Source: Nostoc cf. commune SO-36 (GTDB taxonomy: Bacteria; Cyanobacteriota; Cyanobacteriia; Cyanobacteriales; Nostocaceae). From it: a stretch of DNA of 64,000 nt. The notes beneath the pieces are model-generated. The model was not told where the DNA came from and did no database searches. It worked only from the letters and a program-made list of their open reading frames with translations. The DNA is taken from the NCBI RefSeq assembly GCF_023734775.1, contig NZ_AP025733.1, positions 207,159-271,158 on the forward strand. The letters are read 5' to 3'. How positions within the stretch are numbered: position 1 is the first letter of the stretch; each line of letters opens with the position of its first letter. The position numbers were made by a program, and so were the translations under genes. Positions 43,012-52,347 of the stretch are shown here, in pieces.

Positions 43012-44205
43012 TTATTTCCCCCGTCTCTTTTGTTTAACTGCATAGCCGTAGGGTAAAGGCCAGTTCGGTTCCTCATCCAAGCTGTAACGCGCCCGAATCG
43101 ACCAATATGGATCGCGGAGCATTTCTCGACCGACGAGAACCAAATCTGCACATCCACGAGTAATTAATTGGTTAGCATACTCAGCCTCCCTAATCAACCC
43201 CACAGCCCCTGTCCTAATCCCAGCCTCTTCTCGGATTTTGGCAGCAAAAGGCACTTGATAACCTGTCTGTACGGGAATCCTGGCATGAGGGACTAAGCCT
43301 CCTGTGGAAACATCGATTAAATCAACGCCTAATTCCTTTAGTTCACGGGATAATATAACTGACTGCTTGATATCCCAACCTCCCTCTACCCAGTCGGTAG
43401 CAGAGAGGCGCACAAAAAGCGGCATCCCGCTTGGCAGAACTTCACGTATTCGTCTTGTCACCTCCAGTAACAAACGCATTCGGTTCTCCAACGAACCTCC
43501 ATAACGATCTGTTCGTTGATTACTTAGCGGCGAAAGAAAAGAATGCAGTAAATATCCATGAGCCGCGTGGATTTCGATAATTTCAAAGCCCGCTTGCAGC
43601 GCACGCTGGGTTGTGGCAACAAAGGCTTCAATCACCTCCTCAATCCCCTCCTCATCGAGGGCTATGGGAACGGGGCCACCCTCTTGAAACGAAATTGGGC
43701 TTGCTCCCACTACCGGCCAACCTCCTTGTTCAGATGTTAGCGGTGCGCCACCCTGCCAGGGAACATCACAACTCGCTTTCCGGCCAGCATGGGCTAATTG
43801 AATCCCTGCGATCGCTCCTTGTTGGCGAAGGAAGCGTACAATCCGAGCTAGTGACTCAATGTGCATATCGTCCCAAAGACCAAGATCGCCAGGGGTGATT
43901 CGTCCTTGGGCTGTCACGGCTGTAGCTTCTACTACAATCAGCCCAGTACCTCCAGTAGCCCGACTCCCCAAATGGACGAAGTGCCAATCATTGGCGAATC
44001 CATCCTCTGCCGAGTATTGACACATTGGTGACATCGCTATGCGATCGGGCAGAGTGATATCTCGAATTTTCAGTGGACTAAACAAGTCCACTTCCGGTAC
44101 ATCAGAATCGTGCAGAGCCGTTGATTGACAACCGGGGGAATCTATAAATTCTAATTCAGTCTGGGCTGGGGATGATAGTGAGGTAGTTAGGTTTTCTGTA
44201 GTCAT
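43012..44205 (-). CDS. old yellow enzyme family NADPH:flavin oxidoreductase (YqjM-like)
   Basis: The 397-residue TIM-barrel flavoprotein has LFSPLKIRDITLPDRIAMSP, MCQYSAEDGFANDWHFVHLG, GIQLAHAGRKASCDVPW, the catalytic HAAHGYLLHSFLSPLSNQRT and DRYGGSLENRMRLLLEVT. It ends GRCADLVLVGREMLRDPYWS-like. The short thermophilic-like YqjM class fits. It reduces activated alkenes using FMN. The extra 45-residue N-terminus is unusual and of unknown role. Confidence 0.92.
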   Translation of the reverse strand: MTTENLTTSLSSPAQTELEFIDSPGCQSTALHDSDVPEVDLFSPLKIRDITLPDRIAMSPMCQYSAEDGFANDWHFVHLGSRATGGTGLIVVEATAVTAQGRITPGDLGLWDDMHIESLARIVRFLRQQGAIAGIQLAHAGRKASCDVPWQGGAPLTSEQGGWPVVGASPISFQEGGPVPIALDEEGIEEVIEAFVATTQRALQAGFEIIEIHAAHGYLLHSFLSPLSNQRTDRYGGSLENRMRLLLEVTRRIREVLPSGMPLFVRLSATDWVEGGWDIKQSVILSRELKELGVDLIDVSTGGLVPHARIPVQTGYQVPFAAKIREEAGIRTGAVGLIREAEYANQLITRGCADLVLVGREMLRDPYWSIRARYSLDEEPNWPLPYGYAVKQKRRGK

Positions 44206-44530
44206 GCTGTTATTTTTCCGTGCTTTGTGGACTTAAAACCCGTGTTCTTTATTAGTTCGTCAAAATCGATTCTAGATAAGCAGTTTCAGATATTGGGTGT
44301 CTGATTATTTGTCGCTTATCAAACGATTTTTAACTAATCCCCATAATTCCCCATCCCTCTACAGAGTGGGGATATAAGGCAATACGCTTGGGTTAAGGTT
44401 AAAACTCTGTTACCAAAGTCAACTTTTTAACGAACCGCCATCGCGCAGCGTCTCGCAGAGAAGGCGCAGAGAACGCAGAGAGAAGAGAGATATGCTTAAC
44501 TGAACTGTATTGGCTTATCTGGCAGTTCTA
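44206..44530. other. intergenic with purine-rich repeats
   Basis: Near 44455-44490 there are short reiterations (GCAGAGAAGGCGCAGAGAAC) of a kind common between cyanobacterial genes. No gene was seen. Confidence 0.45.
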
Positions 44531-45010
44531 TTACACTTCCAACTCTCGTAGCAGTGCCTCATTTATCCTTTGTGCCTCTTCCCCACTAGTTTCTACCACA
44601 TCAAAAGCTTCTTTGACAGCTGCTTGCACTCTAGGCGGCAGTGCTTCAAATTTCTCGTTGTTGAGTATAACAATGCGACAACCGGGGTAAGGGGCAAAAT
44701 CACCGAAAGGTTCCATCCCTGATGTCATGAGCAATTTGCTAAGTTCTGAAATAGAATGGCGAGGCTTCTGGTTGTCCTCAGTGCTGTTAATTTCGGATGC
44801 AAAATAACCACACAGCCAACTGAGGCTATCAATGTCTTTTTTTAAAGCTGCAACCGTACCATTTAACACTTGCTGGTTGAGCTTAACAGGCAGATTGTCA
44901 AAAATTTGGTCTAATGCTTCTGGCTGTCGCTGTTGGCAATAACGCACCACAGATTCAACAATCTTATCAGTTTTTGTAGGTTGGCGTTGCCCAAATCCTT
45001 TGCCAGACAT
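44531..45010 (-). CDS. hypothetical protein
   Basis: The 159-residue product (MSGKGFGQRQPTKTDKIVES) is mostly helical, with PYPGCRIVILNNEKFEALPP in the centre. It looks like a conserved cyanobacterial protein of unknown role. Copy 2 of the 260-bp repeat lies just upstream of its start. Confidence 0.6.
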   Translation of the reverse strand: MSGKGFGQRQPTKTDKIVESVVRYCQQRQPEALDQIFDNLPVKLNQQVLNGTVAALKKDIDSLSWLCGYFASEINSTEDNQKPRHSISELSKLLMTSGMEPFGDFAPYPGCRIVILNNEKFEALPPRVQAAVKEAFDVVETSGEEAQRINEALLRELEV

Positions 45011-45064
45011 GGTAGTTGATGTATTGAATACAAGAATTTTAGCAGGATTTGGGGTTGTGAGGTG

Positions 45065-45332
45065 GCGATGTCTACTTTTTGGGGTGCGCCTACGCTCTTT
45101 GGGCTTTCCTCGCTTGTAAAAGTTGAAGTTACGATGCCATCTTCAAAGGTTCTGGCAATTTGGCATCACAACTCTCTAAATTGCCGTTTAAATGAGATAT
45201 CAACAGAACAGAACAGCCACAAATCGCCAGTTGTTGACCCAACGCTGTAGAATCCTCAGCAAGCAACTTACAGCCTCGGTCATCGCTTCGCTACATACAG
45301 CTGGCTAGTAATGTACTAGAAAACATATAGTA
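45065..45332 (+). repeat. 260-bp intergenic repeat, copy 2
   Basis: This matches 32722-32980 in the same orientation. A short open frame inside (from 45062) is not conserved in copy 1, which argues against coding. Confidence 0.85.
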
Positions 45333-45420
45333 AATCTGGGTAGGAGCAGCCCACTTTTATCGCTGCTCTCAACAATTGGTAGAGTGAGTAAGATTACTCA
45401 ACATCTGTACCACTTTATCA

Positions 45421-45528
45421 ATGAATAACGATGTTGTAACTTTTATCATCAGTGCTGGTCTGCTTGTTATTTATCTGGTATTCTCAGCATTGACCGAGAT
45501 GGGGACAAAGCTACCTTGGAAGAAGTAG
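45421..45528 (+). CDS. possible 35-residue single-helix membrane protein
   Basis: ATG 45421 opens MNNDVVTFIISAGLLVIYLV, a full transmembrane helix, and ends GTKLPWKK. The ribosome site is weak. Small one-helix proteins are common in cyanobacteria. Confidence 0.4.
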   Translation: MNNDVVTFIISAGLLVIYLVFSALTEMGTKLPWKK

Positions 45529-45627
45529 GGGGTGGAATATTGGGAGTGCGTAGGGGGAGCATCGCCGCAGATATCGCAGCTACCAATTAAACTATTTTGT
45601 TAAATAATGAGTACATGAGAATTATGT

Positions 45628-46134
45628 ATGAGTAAATTAGAGAAAACTATGCAAGTAAAAGTTTTGGCTACTACACTTACGCTTGCTACTTGTTCTTGGT
45701 TTACAACACCTGCATTCGCCCTAATTGAAGCTCCTGCTGTTAGAGAGATTAGGCAAAATCAACTTTATCCAGCTTCCGCTTCCAGGATTGGTGTTAGTCT
45801 TATTAGCCAAGCTATTAATAAGACTGTATATGTTTTAATATTCAACTCTCATACTGACCATGAAGGAATCCATACGATTTTTTTTAATGGTCGCAACAAA
45901 GTATTGATGTTTGAATCAGCCTCGGATGCAAACGACTTTGCTAAAAATATAGTTAAGGAAAAACCAGCCGATTTGAATATTCCAACACCAGTTGTCGAAG
46001 CTATCAATTCTCAAGAAATCATAACTTTTTGTCAAACGGCTGGTTATGACTACGAGTTAATTTCTACTGGAAGTAAAATAGAACCGCCTTTAACTTGGGT
46101 TGAGAAGCTATCAATTCCGTCCAGAACTAAATAG
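45628..46134 (+). CDS. DUF3110-like exported protein
   Basis: A signal peptide (KVLATTLTLATCSWFTTPAF) precedes a DUF3110-like domain: VYVLIFNSHTDHEGIHTIFF, NKVLMFESASDANDFAKNIV, IPTPVVEAINSQEIITFCQT and AGYDYELIS. DUF3110 is a cyanobacterial and plastid family of unknown function, usually without a signal peptide, so export is a variation. Confidence 0.72.
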   Translation: MSKLEKTMQVKVLATTLTLATCSWFTTPAFALIEAPAVREIRQNQLYPASASRIGVSLISQAINKTVYVLIFNSHTDHEGIHTIFFNGRNKVLMFESASDANDFAKNIVKEKPADLNIPTPVVEAINSQEIITFCQTAGYDYELISTGSKIEPPLTWVEKLSIPSRTK

Positions 46135-46293
46135 CATCTGCTGATGTCTGATGTTCTCGTTGCCAATTTTAATAACGACTTTCTCTAATACTGACTCCAA
46201 ACGAGTGGTAAATTCAACAGGAGCCATGATAAATGCCACGTTGGAGGCGATCGCAATTGTCAATTGGACTTGATGAGAGGAGTTTAGGATTTA

Positions 46294-46842
46294 TCACAAT
46301 CGATAGGCTTGGCGAACCCTTATTATATATTTGGTATGGATATAAAACATCTGCACAAGTTTCATCAAGTCGCTTTTTGCAGGTTCACCTTTATTCAACC
46401 ATTCTATTAAATCAGAAGGGTATAACCAAAAACTTTCAATAAAATCATTCTTATTGTAATTTGGTTCACAATCTAATGTAATTTCATAAACTTTCATAAA
46501 AGCAGATACTTGATATTGATATGGTGTTAGATAACCCAATAACTGCGTATTAAGCATGTTTAAATTTAAGTTTAATTCTTCTTCGAGTTCACGTTGCAGA
46601 GCATCTTCGTAAGTTTCTCCACTTTCCACATGACCACCCATGCTGACATCAAGACAAAGGGGAAAAATTCGTTTTTGTGCAGAACGGCGAGGTATCCAAA
46701 GTTGTCCTAGTGAATTAACAGCAAAAGCATTGACAACTCTAAAATTGCACAGCCCTTGACTATATATTTCTGAGCGTTTCTTTTGTCCGATAACGCAATC
46801 ATTTTCATCTACAATGTCAAGTATTTCCAAATCTTGCATCAT
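46294..46842 (-). CDS. Nudix hydrolase
   Basis: The Nudix box is complete: GGHVESGETYEDALQRELEE followed by EL. The flanks (LEILDIVDENDCVIGQKKRS, VNAFAVNSLGQLWIPRRSAQ) resemble isopentenyl-diphosphate isomerase-like or YfcD-like Nudix enzymes. It probably hydrolyses a nucleoside diphosphate derivative with Mg2+. Confidence 0.9.
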   Translation of the reverse strand: MMQDLEILDIVDENDCVIGQKKRSEIYSQGLCNFRVVNAFAVNSLGQLWIPRRSAQKRIFPLCLDVSMGGHVESGETYEDALQRELEEELNLNLNMLNTQLLGYLTPYQYQVSAFMKVYEITLDCEPNYNKNDFIESFWLYPSDLIEWLNKGEPAKSDLMKLVQMFYIHTKYIIRVRQAYRL

Positions 46843-46977
46843 ACAAATAGAATTAACACTTATTAAATAATATACAGGTCATAGAGGATTGGGGGCGGTG
46901 TCTGCAACGGGCTACGCCTACGCTTGAAGTTTCCTCTAAGAACGGAGTGGGGCGCGATCGCTCACTTTCCAAGAGAA

Positions 46978-47223
46978 CTAATCCCCCCAAACTGCCATAA
47001 ACTCTTGCCACTCCTCCTCAGTCTGGAGGGGTTTGTCTTTGGTCAGTCCCACTATTCGGGCTAACTGCCTAGCTTGGTCTGGGTTTTCGCCAAGTTCTAT
47101 CAACTGGTGTTCTAGGTTGGGGTCGTAGCCTTGGGCTAGTAGCTGGGCATACTCAGTATCGGTCATGCCGAGGTTGTGGATGTTGGTCATGGTGGGGTGG
47201 GCGATCGCGTCGGTGGTTTTCAT
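46978..47223 (-). CDS. small hypothetical protein
   Basis: The 81-residue product (MKTTDAIAHPTMTNIHNLGM) is helical and acidic, with GYDPNLEHQLIELGENPDQA. A later ATG is possible. No family was recognised. A dispersed-repeat segment lies just downstream. Confidence 0.5.
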   Translation of the reverse strand: MKTTDAIAHPTMTNIHNLGMTDTEYAQLLAQGYDPNLEHQLIELGENPDQARQLARIVGLTKDKPLQTEEEWQEFMAVWGD

Positions 47224-47356
47224 GTTCTCGAATGGTGTTATGCGCTTGATGTATATCTCAATGTCTGCTGTAGCAAAATAAGGGATTATCTAGGTAGGTA
47301 ATATATAATTAAACTAATTTAAATATACTGGCAATTACAGCGATAGATTTAATCCA

Positions 47357-47686
47357 ATGGAACCATTAAATCAAAAGTCCAGATGCGAAGAATGGAAGAG
47401 ATTGAGAGAGGCTGGGCATGACTATAGAACAGCTTATACTCTATCTTCAGATAATCCTTTAGCTACTCATAATAGATTGAATAAGTTAAGGGAAGATATT
47501 TTAAACTATATTAATAGTGGTAAAAAAGATACATCTTCACCCATACATCAAAAACTTAAAAGGCATCAAGAGAGTAATAGTAAATATCTTCAAGAAAATA
47601 ATGAATCAATGAATGATATTCCAGAAGAGTACCAAAATCCTTATTATATTTTTGGTATGGATTTAACAGATTTATTATCAGATTAA
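47357..47686 (+). CDS. hypothetical protein
   Basis: The 109-residue hydrophilic product (MEPLNQKSRCEEWKRLREAG) ends in YYIFGMDLTDLLSD. No family was recognised. Confidence 0.5.
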   Translation: MEPLNQKSRCEEWKRLREAGHDYRTAYTLSSDNPLATHNRLNKLREDILNYINSGKKDTSSPIHQKLKRHQESNSKYLQENNESMNDIPEEYQNPYYIFGMDLTDLLSD

Positions 47687-47898
47687 CAATAGGTTTAAAT
47701 TGTTTCTGTAATTGACTTTTACAACTTGGTAGATTTTTTGACATCCCTTAAGAATGGGTGCGATCGCCTGCGACGGGCTACGCCTGCCTGGGGTGTTCCT
47801 CTAAGAATTGGGGCGAACGCTAGGGAGTATCTATAGGAGAAAAGTTTTTACTGTTTTGCAAAGTTCCAAAAATTATAACTAATCAATCGAATTTTATA

Positions 47899-48837
47899 TT
47901 ACTTCGCCAACCACCGATTTAAAGATTCTTTGCGTTGTTGATTTCTTTCTCCTGGACTCATATCAAAAGAACTTTGTTTTTTAAATGCTAGGGGGTTATA
48001 AATTCCTGTTTCCCAGTTTCCATACATAGGATTAGGTATTGCAATGTAAGCAGGTTTAACTATCCCTTTTGTGATATTAAACATACCGTAATTTTTCCGG
48101 TTATTGTCTACATGATCACGTCGTTGTTGGTTATTCTTGCCTATGGTTTCATCAAAGTCATTGAGGTTATCACCAATCAAGGCAATTACTGTATATCTTT
48201 TTCCATCAGCACTGCCATTTTTAACAGCGTCTACTCGCCATTGTTTAGAGGTATTTTCTTTGCCGTCAATTATTTTAGTAAACTCTCCTTTTAACAATAC
48301 TGTCTGTTCATTGACTCCTGTGAATCCCACTGCTTTTAAATTATTGATAGTAGCTATTTCTAAATCGGTTATTTTAGAATTTTTAGCACTTTTTTCATCT
48401 CGATTGGAAATAAAAAATACCTTACCACCATTTTTATTTACATAATTAACTAATTCAACTGCTCCCGGTACAGATTTAGCTTTTTCTGCTTTAATCCATT
48501 GATTCCAAGTAGTAAGTTGAAACCCATTATTAGTATCTAATAACCCTGCTTGATAGGGGCTATTATCAAGAACTGTTTCATCAATATCAACAATGATGGC
48601 GGGACGGGCAATATTTTTTGATTTAGCGGTATCAAAAGTGAGTTTGGCTATATTGAACGCTTGATAAGTTAATGCTCTATATTCTCCAGATTGTTGCACC
48701 CAATTAACTGCCAACATTGATTGCTCATTTAATTGAAGGTTACTAATATCTTTTTGCGAATCTTGTTGTAATTGTGACAGTAGTAGCACTGGTAATAACG
48801 CGGGAACAGCAAAGAATTTAGAGGGCAATTTAGACAT
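47899..48837 (-). CDS. HAD family IIIB acid phosphatase / 5'-nucleotidase, e(P4)-like
   Basis: The nucleophile motif IIVDIDETVLDNSPYQAGLL and the late acidic motif ALIGDNLNDFDE define the HAD IIIB class. VFFISNRDEKSAKN is motif II. A hydrophobic leader (VPALLPVLLLSQLQQ) indicates export, although a lipobox Cys is not evident. These enzymes release phosphate from nucleotides in the periplasm, which would fit salvage of the products of secreted nucleases. It follows the large SNase protein gene on the same strand. Confidence 0.88.
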   Translation of the reverse strand: MSKLPSKFFAVPALLPVLLLSQLQQDSQKDISNLQLNEQSMLAVNWVQQSGEYRALTYQAFNIAKLTFDTAKSKNIARPAIIVDIDETVLDNSPYQAGLLDTNNGFQLTTWNQWIKAEKAKSVPGAVELVNYVNKNGGKVFFISNRDEKSAKNSKITDLEIATINNLKAVGFTGVNEQTVLLKGEFTKIIDGKENTSKQWRVDAVKNGSADGKRYTVIALIGDNLNDFDETIGKNNQQRRDHVDNNRKNYGMFNITKGIVKPAYIAIPNPMYGNWETGIYNPLAFKKQSSFDMSPGERNQQRKESLNRWLAK

Positions 48838-48880
48838 TTATATTTTGGTGGTTATAATGATTGATTTTATTTGTGAAAGG

Positions 48881-51328
48881 TTACGATTTTTTTGAAGATT
48901 TTTTCTGCGATCGCCAATACCAAGGTGCAGTAAACTGTGAATCTGCCCAAATATTTAAACCTTGTTGTTTAGCTTCGTCTTCAGCCTGTTCCACAATACC
49001 AGCACTAGGGCAGTTTTTCAGGTATTTTCGATAAACCATAGCTAATCCTTCTTTAACTAATATCTGTTGAGTTAAAGTATTATCTGGTAAGCGGACTTCA
49101 GCGACTTTACGACCATAAAAATCGGTATCTACTATATTTAGTTGTACTTGACTACCACCTTTTTGTATTAATGTTTTTAGTCGCTCTTTAGCTTTATTGC
49201 CCCATAAAAACTGATTTGTATCAGCAGGGTTATTACTGTTTTTTTCTGTATCCGAATGAGGTACTTCTGCGGTATCTATACAAGCAAACCTCACTCTGAT
49301 TTCTTGATTAGATACATCAGTGACTGTTATTGTATCGCCGTCATCGACTTGCTTGACTTGATAGTTTGACTGTATAGAAGATTTTGGTATATCTTCTAAT
49401 ATATTTAATTGATTAGGCTCTGTAATTTTTAATTCAAACATTCCTCCTTGTGCTTTTTGGGGCGCAACATTTGTGATTTTGACTTCTTTACCTTGTAAGG
49501 CAATTGGATTAGAAGCACCGGAAATTTGATTAAGAATTTTTCGAGGTACAATTATTTGGTAAACTGTATTATCTTTTCCTGACAACTTGAAAGTTTCAAT
49601 TTCATTAGTTTGACGACTCCATCCATTAACACGTCCTAATATTTCTGAAGTATCAGGAGAAATACTAGGTTTTGGCTCTGGGGAACTATCACTACAGTAA
49701 AAATTAACTGGATTTCGTTGAAAATTTGCACATTTTAGAATTTCTTCAGTTCTTTGAGATATTTTTATTAATTGTGAATAATCATGTTCTTCCCCACCAC
49801 TATAATTAGCTTTTTTTCTAATATTATCTGGTGCATTTAGCAAAACCTTTGTAATTATCTGACGGTCAGATTCAGAAAGCTTAGATGATAAATAAACATT
49901 AGCACCAGGAATTTGCTTACTTAAGTGAATAATTTTTAAATCTTTGTCACTTGCAACTGCCTCATAAGCACCAGCACCTATATCAGCTTTTCCAGTTTTA
50001 ACTAAGTCTTTAATATCTTTACTTCGATGCCCCATATCTACCCTGAGACTTTTACCAAATAAGTCATAAGCAGGTACATAGAAACTAGATGCTGAATTGA
50101 AATCGCCTAGAGCAATAGTATTTGTAGTTTTTAAATCATTGAGAGATTTAATACTACTGGTAGATTTTGTGAATAACGTAGCCTGGTAATATGGAGGATT
50201 ATTTGGAAACATTCGGGCTGCAAAATGATAATCGTTATTTTTCGCAGCTACAGAAAGTATTGGTGATAAAGTAAAGGCAATATCCCATTCTTTATTTATC
50301 ATCCTTTTTCGGGCTTCTTCATAAGAAATTGATTCATCACCATCAATAACTATTTGTACTTTATTACCAAATTGAGAACGTAAGTAGTTTGTTAGTTCTT
50401 GATAGTAACTCGGGTTACTCAAAATTCCTATGGTTAAAGTGGTTACTTCTATTTTTTTTTCTTCAATAGGTTTTTTAGAAATATCTTTATAACAAATACC
50501 ATTTATTCTTGTTTCTGTAGCGGTTTCGCATGGTCTTTTATTCCAAAAATAATTCCAAGTTCCGCCAGTAGTTACCAATATTCCTAATCCTATCAAGCAA
50601 GTTAGGAGAATAGATTTATTTGTGCGAGTTGGCTCAGTAACTTTTTCTGGAGTCGTTTCAACGGATATTGGTGGTGGCTCAGTAACTTGTTCTGGAGTGG
50701 TTTCAACAGATATTGATGGTTCAGGCGACTGAGCAATTATAATTTTTTCAAGTTCTTCTAGTGAAATTCCTATGAGTTCGCTAATAATTTTTTTAATACC
50801 AACTTCATTAAATTTTGCAGCAACCTCTTCATTAGTTCTAATACTACCTAAAACCTGTTCTATTTTAGATACATGACAAATTGATACTGACTTTCCAGGT
50901 TGAAAGGTATTAATAGCAGCACCTTCTACGTCAAATCTTGTTTCATCTGGGGCAACAACAAAATAATTGACCCAGAATTTGATATCCCGAAATATACGAG
51001 ACTGGAGCTTATCTTTTATAACTAGGCTGTATCGTTCAACTTGTTTATATGGATTGCCGCCAACTGCTTTAATTTCTTGAGTATCAGAAAACCATCTTTC
51101 GTTGGCGCTTCCTGTCCACTTACCTTTATATCCTTTTGCCTCTAAACATACAAATACCCCTGGCTCCATTACCACCAAAGCATCAATTTCGTGTAACTTT
51201 GAACCAAGAGCCTCTCTAAATTGAAAACCCATAAGGGCGTAACCTGCAAGTTTTGCTTGCTCTAGAGTTGTTTTTAAATTTTTTTCAAAACCTTGGAGTT
51301 CTGTTTCCTCTGGTAAAAGCACTTTCAT
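48881..51328 (-). CDS. NERD - transmembrane - PhnD-like - SNase four-part protein
   Basis: The 815-residue protein is a rare mosaic. Residues 10-150 form a NERD nuclease-related domain (EIDALVVMEPGVFVCLEAKG, with Asp49 and Glu63-x-Lys65). A linker with two copies of ISVETTPE(Q/K)VTEP follows (206-233), then one transmembrane helix (239-258). Residues 295-510 resemble periplasmic PhnD/phosphate-type binding proteins (LTIGILSNPSYYQELTNYLR, ALGDFNSASSFYVPAYDLFG). Residues 655-800 are an SNase domain (VDDGDTITVT, IRVRFACIDTAEVP, FYGRKVAEVRLP) with the usual Arg680, Glu688 and Arg740. NERD is probably inside and the other two outside the membrane. The gene ends the defence-like gene set. Confidence 0.85.
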   Translation of the reverse strand: MKVLLPEETELQGFEKNLKTTLEQAKLAGYALMGFQFREALGSKLHEIDALVVMEPGVFVCLEAKGYKGKWTGSANERWFSDTQEIKAVGGNPYKQVERYSLVIKDKLQSRIFRDIKFWVNYFVVAPDETRFDVEGAAINTFQPGKSVSICHVSKIEQVLGSIRTNEEVAAKFNEVGIKKIISELIGISLEELEKIIIAQSPEPSISVETTPEQVTEPPPISVETTPEKVTEPTRTNKSILLTCLIGLGILVTTGGTWNYFWNKRPCETATETRINGICYKDISKKPIEEKKIEVTTLTIGILSNPSYYQELTNYLRSQFGNKVQIVIDGDESISYEEARKRMINKEWDIAFTLSPILSVAAKNNDYHFAARMFPNNPPYYQATLFTKSTSSIKSLNDLKTTNTIALGDFNSASSFYVPAYDLFGKSLRVDMGHRSKDIKDLVKTGKADIGAGAYEAVASDKDLKIIHLSKQIPGANVYLSSKLSESDRQIITKVLLNAPDNIRKKANYSGGEEHDYSQLIKISQRTEEILKCANFQRNPVNFYCSDSSPEPKPSISPDTSEILGRVNGWSRQTNEIETFKLSGKDNTVYQIIVPRKILNQISGASNPIALQGKEVKITNVAPQKAQGGMFELKITEPNQLNILEDIPKSSIQSNYQVKQVDDGDTITVTDVSNQEIRVRFACIDTAEVPHSDTEKNSNNPADTNQFLWGNKAKERLKTLIQKGGSQVQLNIVDTDFYGRKVAEVRLPDNTLTQQILVKEGLAMVYRKYLKNCPSAGIVEQAEDEAKQQGLNIWADSQFTAPWYWRSQKKSSKKS

Positions 51329-51586
51329 AATAATTTATAACCCTAATATTGAAATATTTAAAGTAATTTGACATTAAGCCAAGATGATTGTAAGTACCCT
51401 TGCCCCTAACTAATCTTTGTGAAAAGACTTCTCTATTAAACCCGTTTAATAACCAGACAATTGCAGATACCTTCAATGATGCGGTAATATTTTGGGTTGC
51501 CTTGAAATAGCCAGTAGGTCATTGTTTGGTAGATTTCCTCTAAGAATTGGGTGGGTGAGCGATCGCTTTTGGTACGTGATTCTTAT

Positions 51587-51937
51587 TTATCTTTTAGCTA
51601 TATCATCGGCAATTAATGCTTCTCTATATAACCAAGCTTCTCTAGCTGTTTTAAAACCATCCATCCACTTTTTCTCTTTCGTATCTTTAATTCGATACCC
51701 TACTCCCCAAGTGTCATTTTCAAAGCAATAGTATATTTTATAAAGCATTACGGGTTGAGCAAAATCATTTCCGCAATCACTGTCATGTTCTATCAAGGAA
51801 CCATCTTCTCTAATACCGTAAAATCGACGCTTTTCTTTGTTGATGTTAACCTCTAAAATATCCCCTAAATGGTTTGAGTGTAAAATAATAATTCCATTTT
51901 CTTTGACAGTATGAAATTTTTGGTTATGCTTAGACAT
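51587..51937 (-). CDS. hypothetical protein
   Basis: The 116-residue product (MSKHNQKFHTVKENGIIILH) is beta-rich, with WGVGYRIKDTKEKKWMDGFK. No family was recognised. It stands between the membrane protein gene and the NERD-SNase gene. Confidence 0.55.
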   Translation of the reverse strand: MSKHNQKFHTVKENGIIILHSNHLGDILEVNINKEKRRFYGIREDGSLIEHDSDCGNDFAQPVMLYKIYYCFENDTWGVGYRIKDTKEKKWMDGFKTAREAWLYREALIADDIAKR

Positions 51938-51997
51938 TGCATTATCCTTGTAATATCAATACACTTAAGTTTCTGAACAGATACTCATTTACCCGCA

Positions 51998-52339
51998 TTA
52001 ACGAGAGCAACCGATATATTCTTTAATAAGTAGCTTCAATTCTCTAGTAATTGGTAAACCGTCAATTTCTCTACAGAGGTTATGCAAAGGTTCACCTTTA
52101 GCTTTTCTCTCTTGATAAATTCCCTGGAGTAGTGCTGTCAATCCATATTTGGTTAGTGCATCTGATGCTAATCCTATTATTCCCAGTAATACAATACCGC
52201 CTACCATTCCGCCTGGGCCTAACATGGCTAATGCGGCAGTAATTGCAGCAGCACCAGCTAAACCAGTTGATGCCATTGCGATGAGAAGTACAACGGCTGG
52301 TAATCCAACACCTGCTAATTTACTAACAATTTCATCCAT
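51998..52339 (-). CDS. Gly/Ala-rich membrane protein, possible effector
   Basis: Residues 10-75 are strongly hydrophobic and Gly/Ala-rich (VVLLIAMASTGLAGAAAITA, LAMLGPGGMVGGIVLLGIIG). A basic, helical tail follows (QERKAKGEPLHNLCREIDGL). It could insert into the membrane. Its gene starts eight bases after the upstream gene ends, so they are coupled. No family was named. Confidence 0.65.
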   Translation of the reverse strand: MDEIVSKLAGVGLPAVVLLIAMASTGLAGAAAITAALAMLGPGGMVGGIVLLGIIGLASDALTKYGLTALLQGIYQERKAKGEPLHNLCREIDGLPITRELKLLIKEYIGCSR

Positions 52340-52347
52340 GATTATGA

